53,046 nucleotides of DNA, from positions 1-53,046 of the forward strand of contig SLCY01000054.1 in NCBI GenBank assembly GCA_007125585.1, read 5' to 3'. The position numbers and the translations under genes were made by a program. The DNA comes from Bacteroidales bacterium. Its GTDB lineage: Bacteria; Bacteroidota; Bacteroidia; Bacteroidales; UBA7960. Below the pieces are notes generated by a model. The model saw only the letters and a program-made list of their open reading frames with translations, was not told the origin of the DNA and did not search any database. The stretch's first letter is position 1. The number at the start of each line of letters is the position of its first letter. Below are positions 45,226 through 53,046 of the stretch, piece after piece.

Positions 45226-45331
45226 TCAGCGTCGGATGATGGAGAGAAAGATCTGATCATGTGGGCTGGCGGTTTCGGAAAGGCCTGGCAAAAAACAGTG
45301 ACGCATTGTGTCTGGCATCCCTGCTTTTATA

Positions 45332-46972
45332 TCAATCCAGTTCGAGGTGCCGAAGGCCTTGTCTGAAAACAACGTCCACAGGGATATCCTCCCTGTTGAT
45401 GCGGTCAAGGTCACCCTGCAGCGTTTCCGACATGGCACCGTATGTTTGTATCAGTTCCTGCGCGGCACGATAATTTCCGTCGCCCTGGATGATGAGCAAC
45501 TCCTCGACCGTCTTTTCCACTGCTTTTCTCATATTGTCGAAGTGTACCTGGTATGTGTCGGTTTCCTGGCAGCGTTCAAAGGCTTCTTCCCGTGCGAAGA
45601 TGTTGAATCGAATCATCCCTGCGGTCCCGTGTGCCCCTGCCGTGCCAAAACGGCTGGACCGCATCACGCTGGCGAAAGAGGTCACGTAGGCTTGTTTGAG
45701 CTCCTCTTCCGTCAGTTCACCCATCTCCTCCAGCTGGGTGATCAGGTAGAGTGCCATCAGGTCGGAAACGGTGGCATTGATGATGCCATGGTATTCACGC
45801 AGTGCATCCCTGACAGACCCCGGCCCTGTGACCCTGTCGGAGATCGTCAGTCCGCCGGCGATCTCATGAAAAGCGGTAAGGTGAAAAAAGGCGTCGAAGC
45901 TTATGTGTTCGCGCTGTTCCTCGTGGATCATCATTTCACCAATGGGCTGTAATATCCCGTCAAATTTTGCTTCCATCACGTTTCTCAGCTGCATGCTGCG
46001 GGTACCCGCCTTCTGTTGTACTTCGGGATCGTGCGGCAGGTGGAGTGCAATGATCTTGGGACCAGCATTGCAATGTCCGGCATAATAGATGGCATCATAT
46101 ACATACATGTCAGAATCATCGCCCGGCACTTCCTGTTTGTATTCAGCAGGCACAGGCAACCTCGCCTGCAGTGCAGGCACCATCTCCACGAAACGTTCCA
46201 GCTTTCGGCTCCTGTCGTGGTCTTTCACAACAATGTAGGCGCTATGTGCGGCCTTGTGCCCAAATTTACGGTCTTCGCCTGTATCCAGAGGCCTTAGCAC
46301 CAGGTCGATGTTGTTGTCCTTCATCTGCATCCACGCCAGGTCACTCTCCCTGTAGTCATCGGTGAGCAATGCCTCTGCCAGTTTCATCAGATAATCTGCA
46401 AAAGGACTGTATTCCGCAAGCATGGATGCTTTTTCCAATAAAAGGGCAATTTCCTGGTTATGTTCTGCGAATGCTTCAGCGTATGGGATGGACACCAGGG
46501 AGCCGTCGGCATCACGGCGGATCATTGTGTAAGGGCTTCGCTTGTCAGGGTGGTCCCATTCGTTGAACTCCTCACGTTCCAGGTCGGGTGGATAAAAGTT
46601 GGCTCCAAGGGGCTTGTCTTCAAAACCGGGATAAAAAGGGGTGTGCCCCTCCAGGCGGCCCCAGGGCCCGTAATTGATCCGTGCATACTCGCGGGCATAC
46701 GGATCGTCCATAAAATCCATCAGCTGGTCTTTCGACCCGTAAGACTGCATCCAGAATATATCATCCACAATATCAGCAGCGGAGATGAGAATGGGGATCA
46801 TGTCACGCTCCTGCTCACTCAGCCATGCAAGATCGGTGGTCAATACCACGTCTGCATACTGGTCAATGCGTTCGCGGATCTGTCGCTGGTATTCTTCGTC
46901 GGCCGGCCGGCAACCCCCAAAAACCGTCAGCGAAAAAATGGTTGTCAAAAATAAAATCCTGGTACGTTTCAT
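45332..46972 (-). CDS. M49-like (DPP III-related) lipoprotein with altered metal site
   Basis: The 546-residue protein starts with a lipoprotein signal (cysteine at residue 21, FGGC) and should be anchored in the envelope. Its segments INYGPWGRL, GANFYPPDLEREEF, YTMIRRDADG, LLTDDYRESDLAWMQMKDN, DAIYYAGHCNAGPKIIALHLP and SSRFGTAGAHGTAGMIRFN fit the zinc hydrolase family related to dipeptidyl peptidase III. The motif expected as HExxHGLG reads HEIAGGLT (369-376), losing the second His. The downstream E-E-x-K-A-D element reads NATVSD (399-404). An intact reading frame with a lost metal site suggests a non-catalytic or changed function. Its start codon directly abuts the octamer repeat array. Confidence 0.8.
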   Translation of the reverse strand: MKRTRILFLTTIFSLTVFGGCRPADEEYQRQIRERIDQYADVVLTTDLAWLSEQERDMIPILISAADIVDDIFWMQSYGSKDQLMDFMDDPYAREYARINYGPWGRLEGHTPFYPGFEDKPLGANFYPPDLEREEFNEWDHPDKRSPYTMIRRDADGSLVSIPYAEAFAEHNQEIALLLEKASMLAEYSPFADYLMKLAEALLTDDYRESDLAWMQMKDNNIDLVLRPLDTGEDRKFGHKAAHSAYIVVKDHDRSRKLERFVEMVPALQARLPVPAEYKQEVPGDDSDMYVYDAIYYAGHCNAGPKIIALHLPHDPEVQQKAGTRSMQLRNVMEAKFDGILQPIGEMMIHEEQREHISFDAFFHLTAFHEIAGGLTISDRVTGPGSVRDALREYHGIINATVSDLMALYLITQLEEMGELTEEELKQAYVTSFASVMRSSRFGTAGAHGTAGMIRFNIFAREEAFERCQETDTYQVHFDNMRKAVEKTVEELLIIQGDGNYRAAQELIQTYGAMSETLQGDLDRINREDIPVDVVFRQGLRHLELD

Positions 46973-47204
46973 GGGTTTATGGGTTTATGGGTTTATGGTT
47001 TATGGGTTGAAGGGTTTAAAGGTTGAAGGGTTTAAGGGTTTAAGGGTTTAAGGGTTTATGGGTTGAAGGGTTTAAAGGTTTAAGGGTTTAAGGGTTTAAG
47101 GTTTAAGGGTTTAAGGTTTAAGGGTTTAAGGGTTTAAGGGTTTAAGGGTTTATGGGTTTATGGGTTTAAAGGTTGAAGGGTTTAAGGTTTAAGGGTTTAA
47201 GGGT
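46973..47204. repeat. GGGTTTAA-type octamer repeat array
   Basis: About 230 bp consist almost entirely of tandem GGGTTTAA and GGGTTTAT octamers, with scattered variants such as GGTTGAA and GGTTTAAA, roughly thirty units in all. It fills the gap between two co-directional minus-strand lipoprotein genes and touches the start codon of the M49-like gene at 46972. Unit length is mostly 8 bp, unlike the 7-bp plant telomere repeat it resembles. Degenerate versions occur in both dispersed repeat copies. Confidence 0.95.
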
Positions 47205-47224
47205 CAGGGTCGGGAGTGTTCAGA

Positions 47225-47752
47225 TTAAAAATAGGCTGAGTGAGTGATGTTGAGGGTTACGAATGTTGCATCGCCTTCCGTGACTGTTGCGGCCTGGATA
47301 TATCCTTCGCTGTTCCAAAGATTGGCATAGAGCAACCCTTTCTCTTCGATGAACAATGAATAGTTCCCTGGTGGAAGGCCTACTTCAAAAAACCCTTCTG
47401 CGTCGGTTTTCACTTTGGTTATCAGCCTGGTTTTTACATTTGTATGGAATCCGCCCTGTTGGTGTTCGGCTTCACTCCGGTGAGTGTATTCATGAATATG
47501 GACCACCCTTTTCACAGGATACCGCAGACAGCTGCTTTCCATCCCTTCGTCGTCTACCACCCCCGGCATGCAATTTCCTTCGGTGAAGATCACCGTGCCG
47601 GCCAGGCCCTCCTTGATCCGGACTTTCTCCAGGTTGTGTTCCAGCAGTGCATCAATGTCGTTCAGCCATTTGCTGTCGCGCCCCGTGTATTCCTGTTCAC
47701 AAGAGTTTAAGGAAATGAGCATCATAAAAATGCATAAAAAAAGTCGGGTCAT
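47225..47752 (-). CDS. small lipoprotein with carboxypeptidase-regulatory-like domain
   Basis: The 175-residue product has a lipoprotein signal (SLNSC, cysteine at residue 18). The C-terminal half looks like a transthyretin-like carboxypeptidase regulatory domain (TKVKTDAEGFFEVGLPPGNYSLFIEEKG), a beta-sandwich often found on envelope proteins. The middle contains GLAGTVIFTEGNCMPG and a His-rich segment (VVHIHEYTH, then AEHQQGGFH). I do not recognise a specific family. It lies upstream of the M49-like gene on the same strand, separated by the octamer array. Confidence 0.75.
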   Translation of the reverse strand: MTRLFLCIFMMLISLNSCEQEYTGRDSKWLNDIDALLEHNLEKVRIKEGLAGTVIFTEGNCMPGVVDDEGMESSCLRYPVKRVVHIHEYTHRSEAEHQQGGFHTNVKTRLITKVKTDAEGFFEVGLPPGNYSLFIEEKGLLYANLWNSEGYIQAATVTEGDATFVTLNITHSAYF

Positions 47753-47895
47753 GCGGTTTTTTGTTTGTTATGGTTTTTCCAAAGTTAATCAAAATGATGA
47801 TCATTTAAAAACTGCGGCGGCACGGGATGATCAGGGCAAGTTTAAAAACATGTTGATGGGCATCGCTCTGTTTGCGAAAACGTTTGCGAAGCAAT

Positions 47896-47929
47896 AAAAA
47901 AGCCGCTCACAAAAACACTGTAAGCGGCT
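47896..47929 (-). terminator. rho-independent terminator of tRNA-Val
   Basis: AGCCGCT (47901-47907) and AGCGGCT (47923-47929) pair, with an inner ACA/TGT extension. On the minus strand the hairpin is followed by six T (AAAAAA at 47896-47901 on the plus strand). It lies just past the 3' end of the minus-strand tRNA. Confidence 0.85.
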
Positions 47930-47940
47930 GTTAATCAACG

Positions 47941-48015
47941 TGGGACGTGCTGGAATCGAACCAGCGGCCTCATGCCTGTCAAGCATGCGCTCTGAACCAA
48001 CTGAGCTAACGCCCC
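47941..48015 (-). tRNA. tRNA-Val (GAC)
   Basis: Read on the minus strand, GGGGCGT pairs with ACGTCCC, the anticodon stem CATGC/GCATG encloses TTGACAG with anticodon GAC, and the T arm is GCTGG-TTCGATT-CCAGC. CCA is not encoded. A TATCTTTG -7-like element lies at 48054-48047, about 32 bp upstream. Confidence 0.93.
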
Positions 48016-48290
48016 GGGTTAGATAAACCCCACCACCGGGGAAAGACAAAGATAATAAATTTGTTGAATCCCATCGAGATCGTTTTTTATATGTAAACAC
48101 AGAAATACCTGTCTGCTCGATAGAAATAGGTCCTGGCTTTCCATGGCGTGGATGCATCATGGTATTTTCCAATATCCCTTCAGTGTAAACAGGTCCAACA
48201 CCTTTAGGGCTTAATCACTGTGCTGAACATTTTTGCCTTGCAAACCTTATATTTGTATAGTCACGTATTCTTCATTAAACCCGATTACGC
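48016..48290. other. intergenic region between tRNA-Val and the polysaccharide genes
   Basis: No gene is visible. The left end holds the minus-strand TATCTTTG element for tRNA-Val (48054-48047). The right end has TATATTTG (48248-48255) on the plus strand, a -7 match for the chain-length determinant gene without a clear -33 partner at 19 bp. Confidence 0.5.
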
Positions 48291-49154
48291 ATGCTAAAAG
48301 ACGAATTTGCCTTGCTGCTCAGGTGGAAATTCCTGAAGTGGCTTATCGTAGGCGCCACCGGAACCTTTGTGCTGGTATATTTGCTCACAGCCCCGCTGAT
48401 TGTACGGCCATTGTACAAGTCGGAAGCCCTGATCTTTGTGCCGCTCACGCTTTTTTCGCAACAATTCGAACAGCAGGGAATAGGTTTTGGCAGCGATGCT
48501 GAAATCGACGGCCATATCCAGATTCTGCAGTCTACCCGTTTGCTTGACAGTTTGGCCGACCGGTTTGGCCTTGCTGAACGCTATGACATTGATATGGAAG
48601 AGCCGGGAGGCAACATGCGGCTGCATGAGATAATGCGCGCCCGGATCAATATTGAAAAGACACGCTATCATTCCGTCTCTGTCAGTGTCCGCGACCATGA
48701 TGCCCTGATGGCTGCTGCGTTGGCCAACGAAATCGTGCGGCTGGGAGATGTGATCAAAGAAGACCTTTTGCGGAAGAACCGCCTGGCCGCCTATCATTTT
48801 GCCAGGAGCCTTTATGAGGATAAACTTGCAGAGCTGGATGCCCTTGAGGATGCCTTTCAGCTTAAAGATGCAGTTGCAGATGACAAGACATTATCCTTGC
48901 CTTTACTTGCCTCCAGAACACAATCGTTCTATGAGTTTCTGCTTATGGAGTTGTCTGAACGTAAATCAAATTATGAGATCGTTAAGAAAAGCCTTGAAAC
49001 ATCGCTTCCCACAGCTTACGTCATTTCCCCCGCAGGTGTTGCACACCGGCCTGTGTGGCCACCCCGGCTGCTACTCTCGGCTGCCGCATTGATGGTATTT
49101 TCTGTTGTGATGATTTTTGTAGAAGTGATCCGGAAAGATGTCCTTAAAGGCTGA
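48291..49154 (+). CDS. polysaccharide chain-length determinant (Wzz/PCP family)
   Basis: The 287-residue inner-membrane protein has the two-helix plan of polysaccharide co-polymerases. A first transmembrane helix (about 14-36) precedes a long periplasmic part with Wzz-like strands (YKSEALIFVPL, HIQILQSTRLLDSLADRFGL) and coiled-coil helices. A second helix (about 257-278) follows a Pro-rich APVAHRPVWPPRL-type segment. There is no cytoplasmic kinase domain. Such proteins set the length of O-antigen or capsule chains made by a Wzy polymerase. The next gene, a Wzy/WaaL-type protein, overlaps its 3' end by 17 bp, supporting that partnership. Confidence 0.82.
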   Translation: MLKDEFALLLRWKFLKWLIVGATGTFVLVYLLTAPLIVRPLYKSEALIFVPLTLFSQQFEQQGIGFGSDAEIDGHIQILQSTRLLDSLADRFGLAERYDIDMEEPGGNMRLHEIMRARINIEKTRYHSVSVSVRDHDALMAAALANEIVRLGDVIKEDLLRKNRLAAYHFARSLYEDKLAELDALEDAFQLKDAVADDKTLSLPLLASRTQSFYEFLLMELSERKSNYEIVKKSLETSLPTAYVISPAGVAHRPVWPPRLLLSAAALMVFSVVMIFVEVIRKDVLKG

Positions 49155-50604
49155 AATACAAAGGATCCCGTTGATCATCATGCTGTCTTCCCTGGTGATC
49201 GTGGTGGGGTCGTGGCTGCTTATGCTTAAAACCCCCCTGATTGCGTTGCCCGTAATGATGCTTTTTGGATTTATAAGTGCATGGCTTATCATTCGTTTTG
49301 AGGCAGTGCCAATACTAATGAAAACCATGGCCTTGTTGTTGCCTTTCTCCCTGGAGGTGCCATTTATTATGGACTCCATGTTGCGCCTGCCCACTGAGCC
49401 CCTTATCGTGCTGTCGGTCATGGTGTTGATCCTGGATTTTCTCATGCACCCTGGCACCTGGAAGGGAACCCCAGGAAAAGAACTGTTATGGTTGTTGCCA
49501 TTGGTGGGGGCATTGCTCTTAACCATCCCGTTTTCGGGAATGCCATTTGTCTCCGTGAAGTTTTCCATGGTGAACATCCTGTACATGCTGGGTTTTTATG
49601 TTATGATCATGCGCCTTAGCATGAAGTCCGCCTCTTTATTTCCTCAGATGGTCTTTTTATATGGTTTGGGGGTCGTCCTGGTCATGTTCTGGGCCCTTGT
49701 TCAATACGGGCTGTGGGATTGGAATCCAGTGGTTGTGCGTGGCATCTTTCAGCCATTTTACAAAGACCATACGATCTTTGGTGCCTCCGCAGCCATGCTG
49801 GCTGCTTTCTGGCTGGGAGCCGCCATGACAGAAGAGCTACGCGGCTGGCGCCTGATGGCCTTCTTTACAGCGGTCCTCTTCCTAATGGGGGTGTTACTCA
49901 GCACAAGCAGGGGTGCCTTTCTGAGTCTGCTGGCCTTTGGATCCGTCATCCTGATATTTCACCTTAAGCCACGGCCACTGCATGTTTTGGCCTCTGTTGC
50001 TCTGCTGGTCGTTCTGTCCTGGTCGCTCACGGGAACAGTGATTGAACGCTTCGACCGTGTTGAAAGCTTGTCGTACGACAGCGAGGCACGACTTGTTGAG
50101 CGTACCCGATCTGTGGCCAACGTGTCAACAGATGTGTCAAACATTGAAAGACTCAATCGCTGGGTTTCAGCGTGGCGGATGTTTTTGGAGAGGCCCCTTA
50201 CCGGCTTCGGCCCGGGTACCTATCAGTTTGAATATATTCCCTATCAGAAAAAGGAGCTGATGAACCGTCTCAGCGTGACAAACCCCTGGAGTGTTCCCGA
50301 GGGATCGGGCGGTACGGCCCATTCAGAATACCTCCTGGCACTGAGCGAAATGGGGGTTTTTGGCCTTCTGGGATGGCTGCTGCTGATGGGAAGGTGGATA
50401 TGGATGGCTACAAGCCGCTGGCGAACACACCCGCAAAAAAAATATCTCATGGTCGCCCTTGCGGCGTTGAGCACCTACTTTTTTCATGCACTGGTGAACA
50501 ACTTCCTGACCACCGACAAGTTTGCTTTCCTCTTCTGGGGCATGGCAGCCTGGCTGGTGGCCAACTATCATAAAAAAGATGAGACAGTTTTATCAACAAG
50601 TTGA
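49138..50604 (+). CDS. O-antigen ligase/polymerase family membrane protein (Wzy/WaaL)
   Basis: The 488-residue protein is very hydrophobic, with about ten to twelve predicted helices. The large periplasmic loop typical of the Wzy_C/O-antigen ligase family contains RLNRWVSAWRMFLERPLTGFGPGTY and ends in a conserved GGTAHSEYLLALSEMGVFGLLGW segment whose His is characteristic. It would either polymerise repeat units or ligate glycan to a lipid acceptor at the periplasmic face. Start ATG 49138 lies inside the end of the chain-length determinant gene, and the methyltransferase gene begins before its stop, so the three are one operon. Confidence 0.85.
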   Translation: MSLKAEIQRIPLIIMLSSLVIVVGSWLLMLKTPLIALPVMMLFGFISAWLIIRFEAVPILMKTMALLLPFSLEVPFIMDSMLRLPTEPLIVLSVMVLILDFLMHPGTWKGTPGKELLWLLPLVGALLLTIPFSGMPFVSVKFSMVNILYMLGFYVMIMRLSMKSASLFPQMVFLYGLGVVLVMFWALVQYGLWDWNPVVVRGIFQPFYKDHTIFGASAAMLAAFWLGAAMTEELRGWRLMAFFTAVLFLMGVLLSTSRGAFLSLLAFGSVILIFHLKPRPLHVLASVALLVVLSWSLTGTVIERFDRVESLSYDSEARLVERTRSVANVSTDVSNIERLNRWVSAWRMFLERPLTGFGPGTYQFEYIPYQKKELMNRLSVTNPWSVPEGSGGTAHSEYLLALSEMGVFGLLGWLLLMGRWIWMATSRWRTHPQKKYLMVALAALSTYFFHALVNNFLTTDKFAFLFWGMAAWLVANYHKKDETVLSTS

Positions 50605-51385
50605 GAAGTATTACAACGGGGATGCCGGCGGCTTTGATGAGCGTTACTGGAAAAACCCTGTCTTGCAACGTATCCGGCAGGACTTCCGGGAGGAGGTGAA
50701 GCGTTTTCACTTTAAGGACATGCTTGAGATAGGCTATGGTACCGGGCTTGATATGGTTCACTTCGCAGTGATCCACCCTGATGCCAGGGTGTCCGGCATT
50801 GACATCTCAGGTGCCATGAAGGATGTCGCTGCAGAGAAGATACGGCAGGCAAAGCTTGGGAATGTGGAGGCGCACAAAGGCAGCGTGGAGGACCTCGGGT
50901 CACTTTTCCCTTCACGGCGCTTTGATATGGTTTATGTTTTTTTTGGCGCCCTGAACACCGTAGAGGACCTCGACAAGTCGGCTGATGAAATTTACGGGGT
51001 CACAGCCGCCGGCGGCACCCTGGTGCTTTCTTTTGTGAACAAGCATTATGTGGCTGGCATGCTCATCGAGCTGATGAAGCTGCGGTTCCGGGCAGCGTTC
51101 TCCCGGCTGAAACCAGTCTGGGGCGGATACTCCCCTTCACAATTCCTGCCCAGCCGCTGCTACAGTCCTGCGCAGGTCAAAAGGGCCTTCTCTTCTTTCC
51201 GTCTGCTCAAACAAAAGGGCTACAGCATCATCCATCCGGCCTGGTATTACCACAGGCTGAACCGGCTGCTCAGACGTTTTGGACCGTTGCTCTGGCACAC
51301 AGATCGCATGCTTAACAGATCCCCTTTCTGGTCGTTTGGCGAATACACCTTATTCGTCTTTCAAAAGCCTGACTGCGTCGGCTAG
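50579..51385 (+). CDS. class I SAM-dependent methyltransferase
   Basis: The 268-residue protein has motif I MLEIGYGTGLDM (GYGTG at 52-56), an acidic second strand (VSGIDISGAM) and the post-motif region RFDMVYVFFGALNTVEDLD; the C terminus is basic and partly hydrophobic. The substrate is not evident; its place after the O-antigen ligase gene suggests a glycan or lipid-linked acceptor. ATG 50579 overlaps the ligase gene by 26 bp. Its 3' end overlaps the convergent SDR gene by 36 bp. Confidence 0.82.
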   Translation: MRQFYQQVEKYYNGDAGGFDERYWKNPVLQRIRQDFREEVKRFHFKDMLEIGYGTGLDMVHFAVIHPDARVSGIDISGAMKDVAAEKIRQAKLGNVEAHKGSVEDLGSLFPSRRFDMVYVFFGALNTVEDLDKSADEIYGVTAAGGTLVLSFVNKHYVAGMLIELMKLRFRAAFSRLKPVWGGYSPSQFLPSRCYSPAQVKRAFSSFRLLKQKGYSIIHPAWYYHRLNRLLRRFGPLLWHTDRMLNRSPFWSFGEYTLFVFQKPDCVG

Positions 51386-52285
51386 CATCTCTTCCGGCTG
51401 TGGAAAACGGGTGTCGGCCTTCGCGTGTATACCGGGATATAGGCTTTGCATGGGAATGGATGCGGTAAGTGCTTCCGCCACCGTGCTTCCATGTTCTTTG
51501 CGCAGCTTTTTTTCTGTTATCTCCATTGTCTGACATCCAGTCAGTTCTGCCAGCATGGTACAAAATGTCTTATGGGCAATTGGTGTCCCGGCAAAGATGT
51601 TCAGGTCTTGGTCCCTTTTTCCGTATATGCTGAGGGCATCTATCATGGCGGCCCCGTCGTGCAAATGGATCATAGACATGAGTTGTTTGCCGGAACCGTA
51701 AATGGGCACTTTTCCATTCAGCTGCAGTGGTTCCCAGAAAAAATGCCTAAACCATGAGTTGGGTCCGATGATCCATCCCGGGCGCGCAAAACGAACATCC
51801 AGCAATCCTGATTGCCTTGCTTCCAGCCATGGCAGTTCATTTTGATGATAGTATCTTGCATAGGCCACCGGTTGCAAGGCTGTGTTTTCACTGGCCGGGT
51901 CCTTGGCATGGCGGGGGCCATAGACCAGGGACCCGCTTATATAGATCACTGTGGGCGGGTTGTCGAGTTTTGACAAAAGGTGCACAAGGTGGCGGTTGGC
52001 TGCTTTTCCGCTGCGGGCTGACAACGCCCTTGTCAGCCTCCGGCTGCCGGCCGGACGTGCGAGGTGAAACACCACATCCGGGGGATAACGTTCAAACCAT
52101 AAAGGGTCGATGCGGGCCAGGCTCCCGGTAAAGGTGCTGACGTTTTCGAGAACTCTTAGAGGCAGATGGCGGTGCAACAGCAGGTGCAGCTGGTTTAGGG
52201 GATCATCCGAAAGATGCCTGACCAGAGCACGGCCTATATAGCCGGTGCCCCCAAGCACCCATATTATGCGCTTTCTTTTTGTCAT
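51350..52285 (-). CDS. NAD-dependent epimerase/dehydratase (extended SDR)
   Basis: The 311-residue protein has the N-terminal nucleotide site GGTGYIG (12-18), the VIYISGSLVYGP strand with the catalytic-type Ser, and a Y-x-x-x-(N/K) region (YARYYHQNELPWL) in which Asn replaces the usual Lys. RPGWIIGPNSW follows. Similar proteins act on nucleotide sugars in surface-glycan synthesis, and the neighbours support that, but the variant Y-x3-N element makes catalysis uncertain. Its start overlaps the stop of the nucleotidyltransferase-like gene by 4 bp, indicating an operon read leftward. Confidence 0.8.
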   Translation of the reverse strand: MTKRKRIIWVLGGTGYIGRALVRHLSDDPLNQLHLLLHRHLPLRVLENVSTFTGSLARIDPLWFERYPPDVVFHLARPAGSRRLTRALSARSGKAANRHLVHLLSKLDNPPTVIYISGSLVYGPRHAKDPASENTALQPVAYARYYHQNELPWLEARQSGLLDVRFARPGWIIGPNSWFRHFFWEPLQLNGKVPIYGSGKQLMSMIHLHDGAAMIDALSIYGKRDQDLNIFAGTPIAHKTFCTMLAELTGCQTMEITEKKLRKEHGSTVAEALTASIPMQSLYPGIHAKADTRFPQPEEMLADAVRLLKDE

Positions 52286-53046
52286 AGCTTGGCCGTGACC
52301 AGATAGGTGTTTGAGGTATAGGGGGTGGCCATTCGTCGCTCAAAGGTCTTCATCTTCCAGCAAAAACGTTTCAGTATCCTGAATTGCTGACGGTTGGGAA
52401 GGTAACGCAGCTCGTGTGGCAAAACACTGAAGCAGCTGCTGAAGGTATCCTCGTCCATATGACGAAACTTTTTTCGGATGAAACGGCGGGACTTCCTGTA
52501 AAGGTAGGCTTCTATTTTGTCGCCCAAAGAACGTTCGAAAATCTTTTCTGTCAACATTTTCAGGATGGGATCCTTGTCCGTGGCCTGGCCGTTTTGCTGA
52601 TGAAAGGAAGGATAGTACTTTTTTACCCACTCATTGGCAAGTAACAGTTCACGGTGAAGGTGACTGTTATGGGTGGGTATCAGAAAGACGATCTCTGTTG
52701 CTGTGAAACGATTTTGTTCTTTGATAAGCAGGTGGTCTTTGTCAACAAAATAATTGACACAGAAGTTTCGTGCTGAATTCAACAAAAAGATCTTCTTAAA
52801 AAGGATGATCAGTGTTCGCGCGAGCCACAATCGTCCCTTACTGGTAATGATGAAGTAGTCGATATCGTCTGTTTCGCTCATGGTTCCTTTTGAGATGGAG
52901 CCTGAGAGCAACACACCCCTGACGAAAGGAAAGGATGCGATAATGCGGGAGTACCTTTTTGCTGTTTTCAAACGCTTCCGGGCATGCTCATTGTTCTTGA
53001 TGCGGCGATGTACGATTGACGGGCTGTCGCCTGCAAAATAATAACC
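52282..53046 (-). CDS. nucleotidyltransferase-fold protein, 5' end outside window
   Basis: The frame is open to the right window edge, so the N terminus is missing; 254 residues are visible, starting GYYFAGDSPSIVHRR. The nucleotidyltransferase signature GSISKGTMSETDDIDYFIIT (G49-S50 with D61 and D63, visible numbering) is intact, meaning both metal-binding Asp are present. The helical C-terminal part has many basic residues and no second recognisable domain. Related Bacteroidota proteins are annotated only as nucleotidyltransferase-like. A TTG at 52971 could serve as an internal start, but the upstream residues look genuine. It is translationally coupled to the SDR gene. Confidence 0.75.
   Translation of the reverse strand, partial: GYYFAGDSPSIVHRRIKNNEHARKRLKTAKRYSRIIASFPFVRGVLLSGSISKGTMSETDDIDYFIITSKGRLWLARTLIILFKKIFLLNSARNFCVNYFVDKDHLLIKEQNRFTATEIVFLIPTHNSHLHRELLLANEWVKKYYPSFHQQNGQATDKDPILKMLTEKIFERSLGDKIEAYLYRKSRRFIRKKFRHMDEDTFSSCFSVLPHELRYLPNRQQFRILKRFCWKMKTFERRMATPYTSNTYLVTAKL

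Noticed and set aside
46785-47051. Plus-strand frame rich in Gly, Leu, Lys and Val running through the octamer array
   Set aside because: Its composition comes entirely from translating the repeat, and it is antisense to the lipoprotein gene start.
46973-47204. CRISPR array
   Set aside because: The repeats are 7-9 bp, contiguous and without unique spacers, and no cas genes are near.
47941-48015. tRNA-Asp
   Set aside because: The plus strand shows GTC, but the tRNA lies on the minus strand, where the anticodon reads GAC, giving valine.

Overview
This window is a piece of chromosome from a member of the Bacteroidota, most likely an environmental lineage near Bacteroidales/Marinilabiliales; the genus cannot be read from the sequence. 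Four start sites carry the Bacteroidota promoter TTTG-N19-TAnnTTTG exactly. Most starts lack a Shine-Dalgarno sequence. The tRNA-tuf-tRNA(Trp)-secE-nusG-rplKAJL-rpoBC-DUF3467 order, the S9B and tricorn peptidases, and the QueA-like and MnmD proteins all fit that phylum. The window is almost fully coding. No prophage, insertion sequence, integron or CRISPR array was seen.

Layout. 1-2277 (minus strand): the start of a TM2-domain protein, a small outer-membrane barrel protein and a Prx6-type peroxiredoxin. 2606-9679 (plus): a tricorn protease, phosphatidylserine synthase, PurS, a YraN-family protein and a DPP IV-type peptidase. 9823-11329: rpsU, a XerC-type recombinase and a ribosome hibernation factor. 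11436-24972: four tRNAs, tuf, tRNA-Trp, secE, nusG, rplK, rplA, rplJ, rplL, rpoB, rpoC and a DUF3467 gene, closed by a terminator; a strong hairpin separates rplL from rpoB. 25052-30128: a mutagenic-repair cassette, with dinB and a short dnaE-like polymerase gene facing an XRE-S24 (LexA/UmuD-like) repressor across a 100-bp region holding an inverted-repeat operator. 30167-31551: purine salvage (nucleoside phosphorylase, guanine deaminase). 31712-37495: a TIGR02757 protein, two small membrane proteins, an NAD(P)-binding protein, trmD, rplS and the bifunctional histidine-degradation enzyme FtcD. 37563-45225: a SulP transporter, an acyl-CoA synthetase, a QueA-methyltransferase fusion, a UbiA/MenA-type prenyltransferase and MnmD. 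45332-48015: an M49-like lipoprotein whose metal site looks lost, a small lipoprotein and tRNA-Val. 48291-53046: a surface-polysaccharide region with a chain-length determinant, an O-antigen ligase/polymerase, a methyltransferase, an SDR epimerase and a nucleotidyltransferase-like gene cut by the window edge.

The observations most worth following are: (1) the repressor/DinB/DnaE cassette with its TTTGATTA-N5-TAATCAAA operator overlapping a perfect promoter; (2) the single-chain fusion of a QueA-type enzyme to a SAM methyltransferase; (3) the M49-family lipoprotein in which the second zinc histidine and the downstream glutamate motif are replaced; (4) a GGGTTTAA-type octamer array abutting the start codon of that same gene, and a 93 percent identical dispersed repeat upstream of two other membrane-protein genes that carries the same octamer motif at its end.
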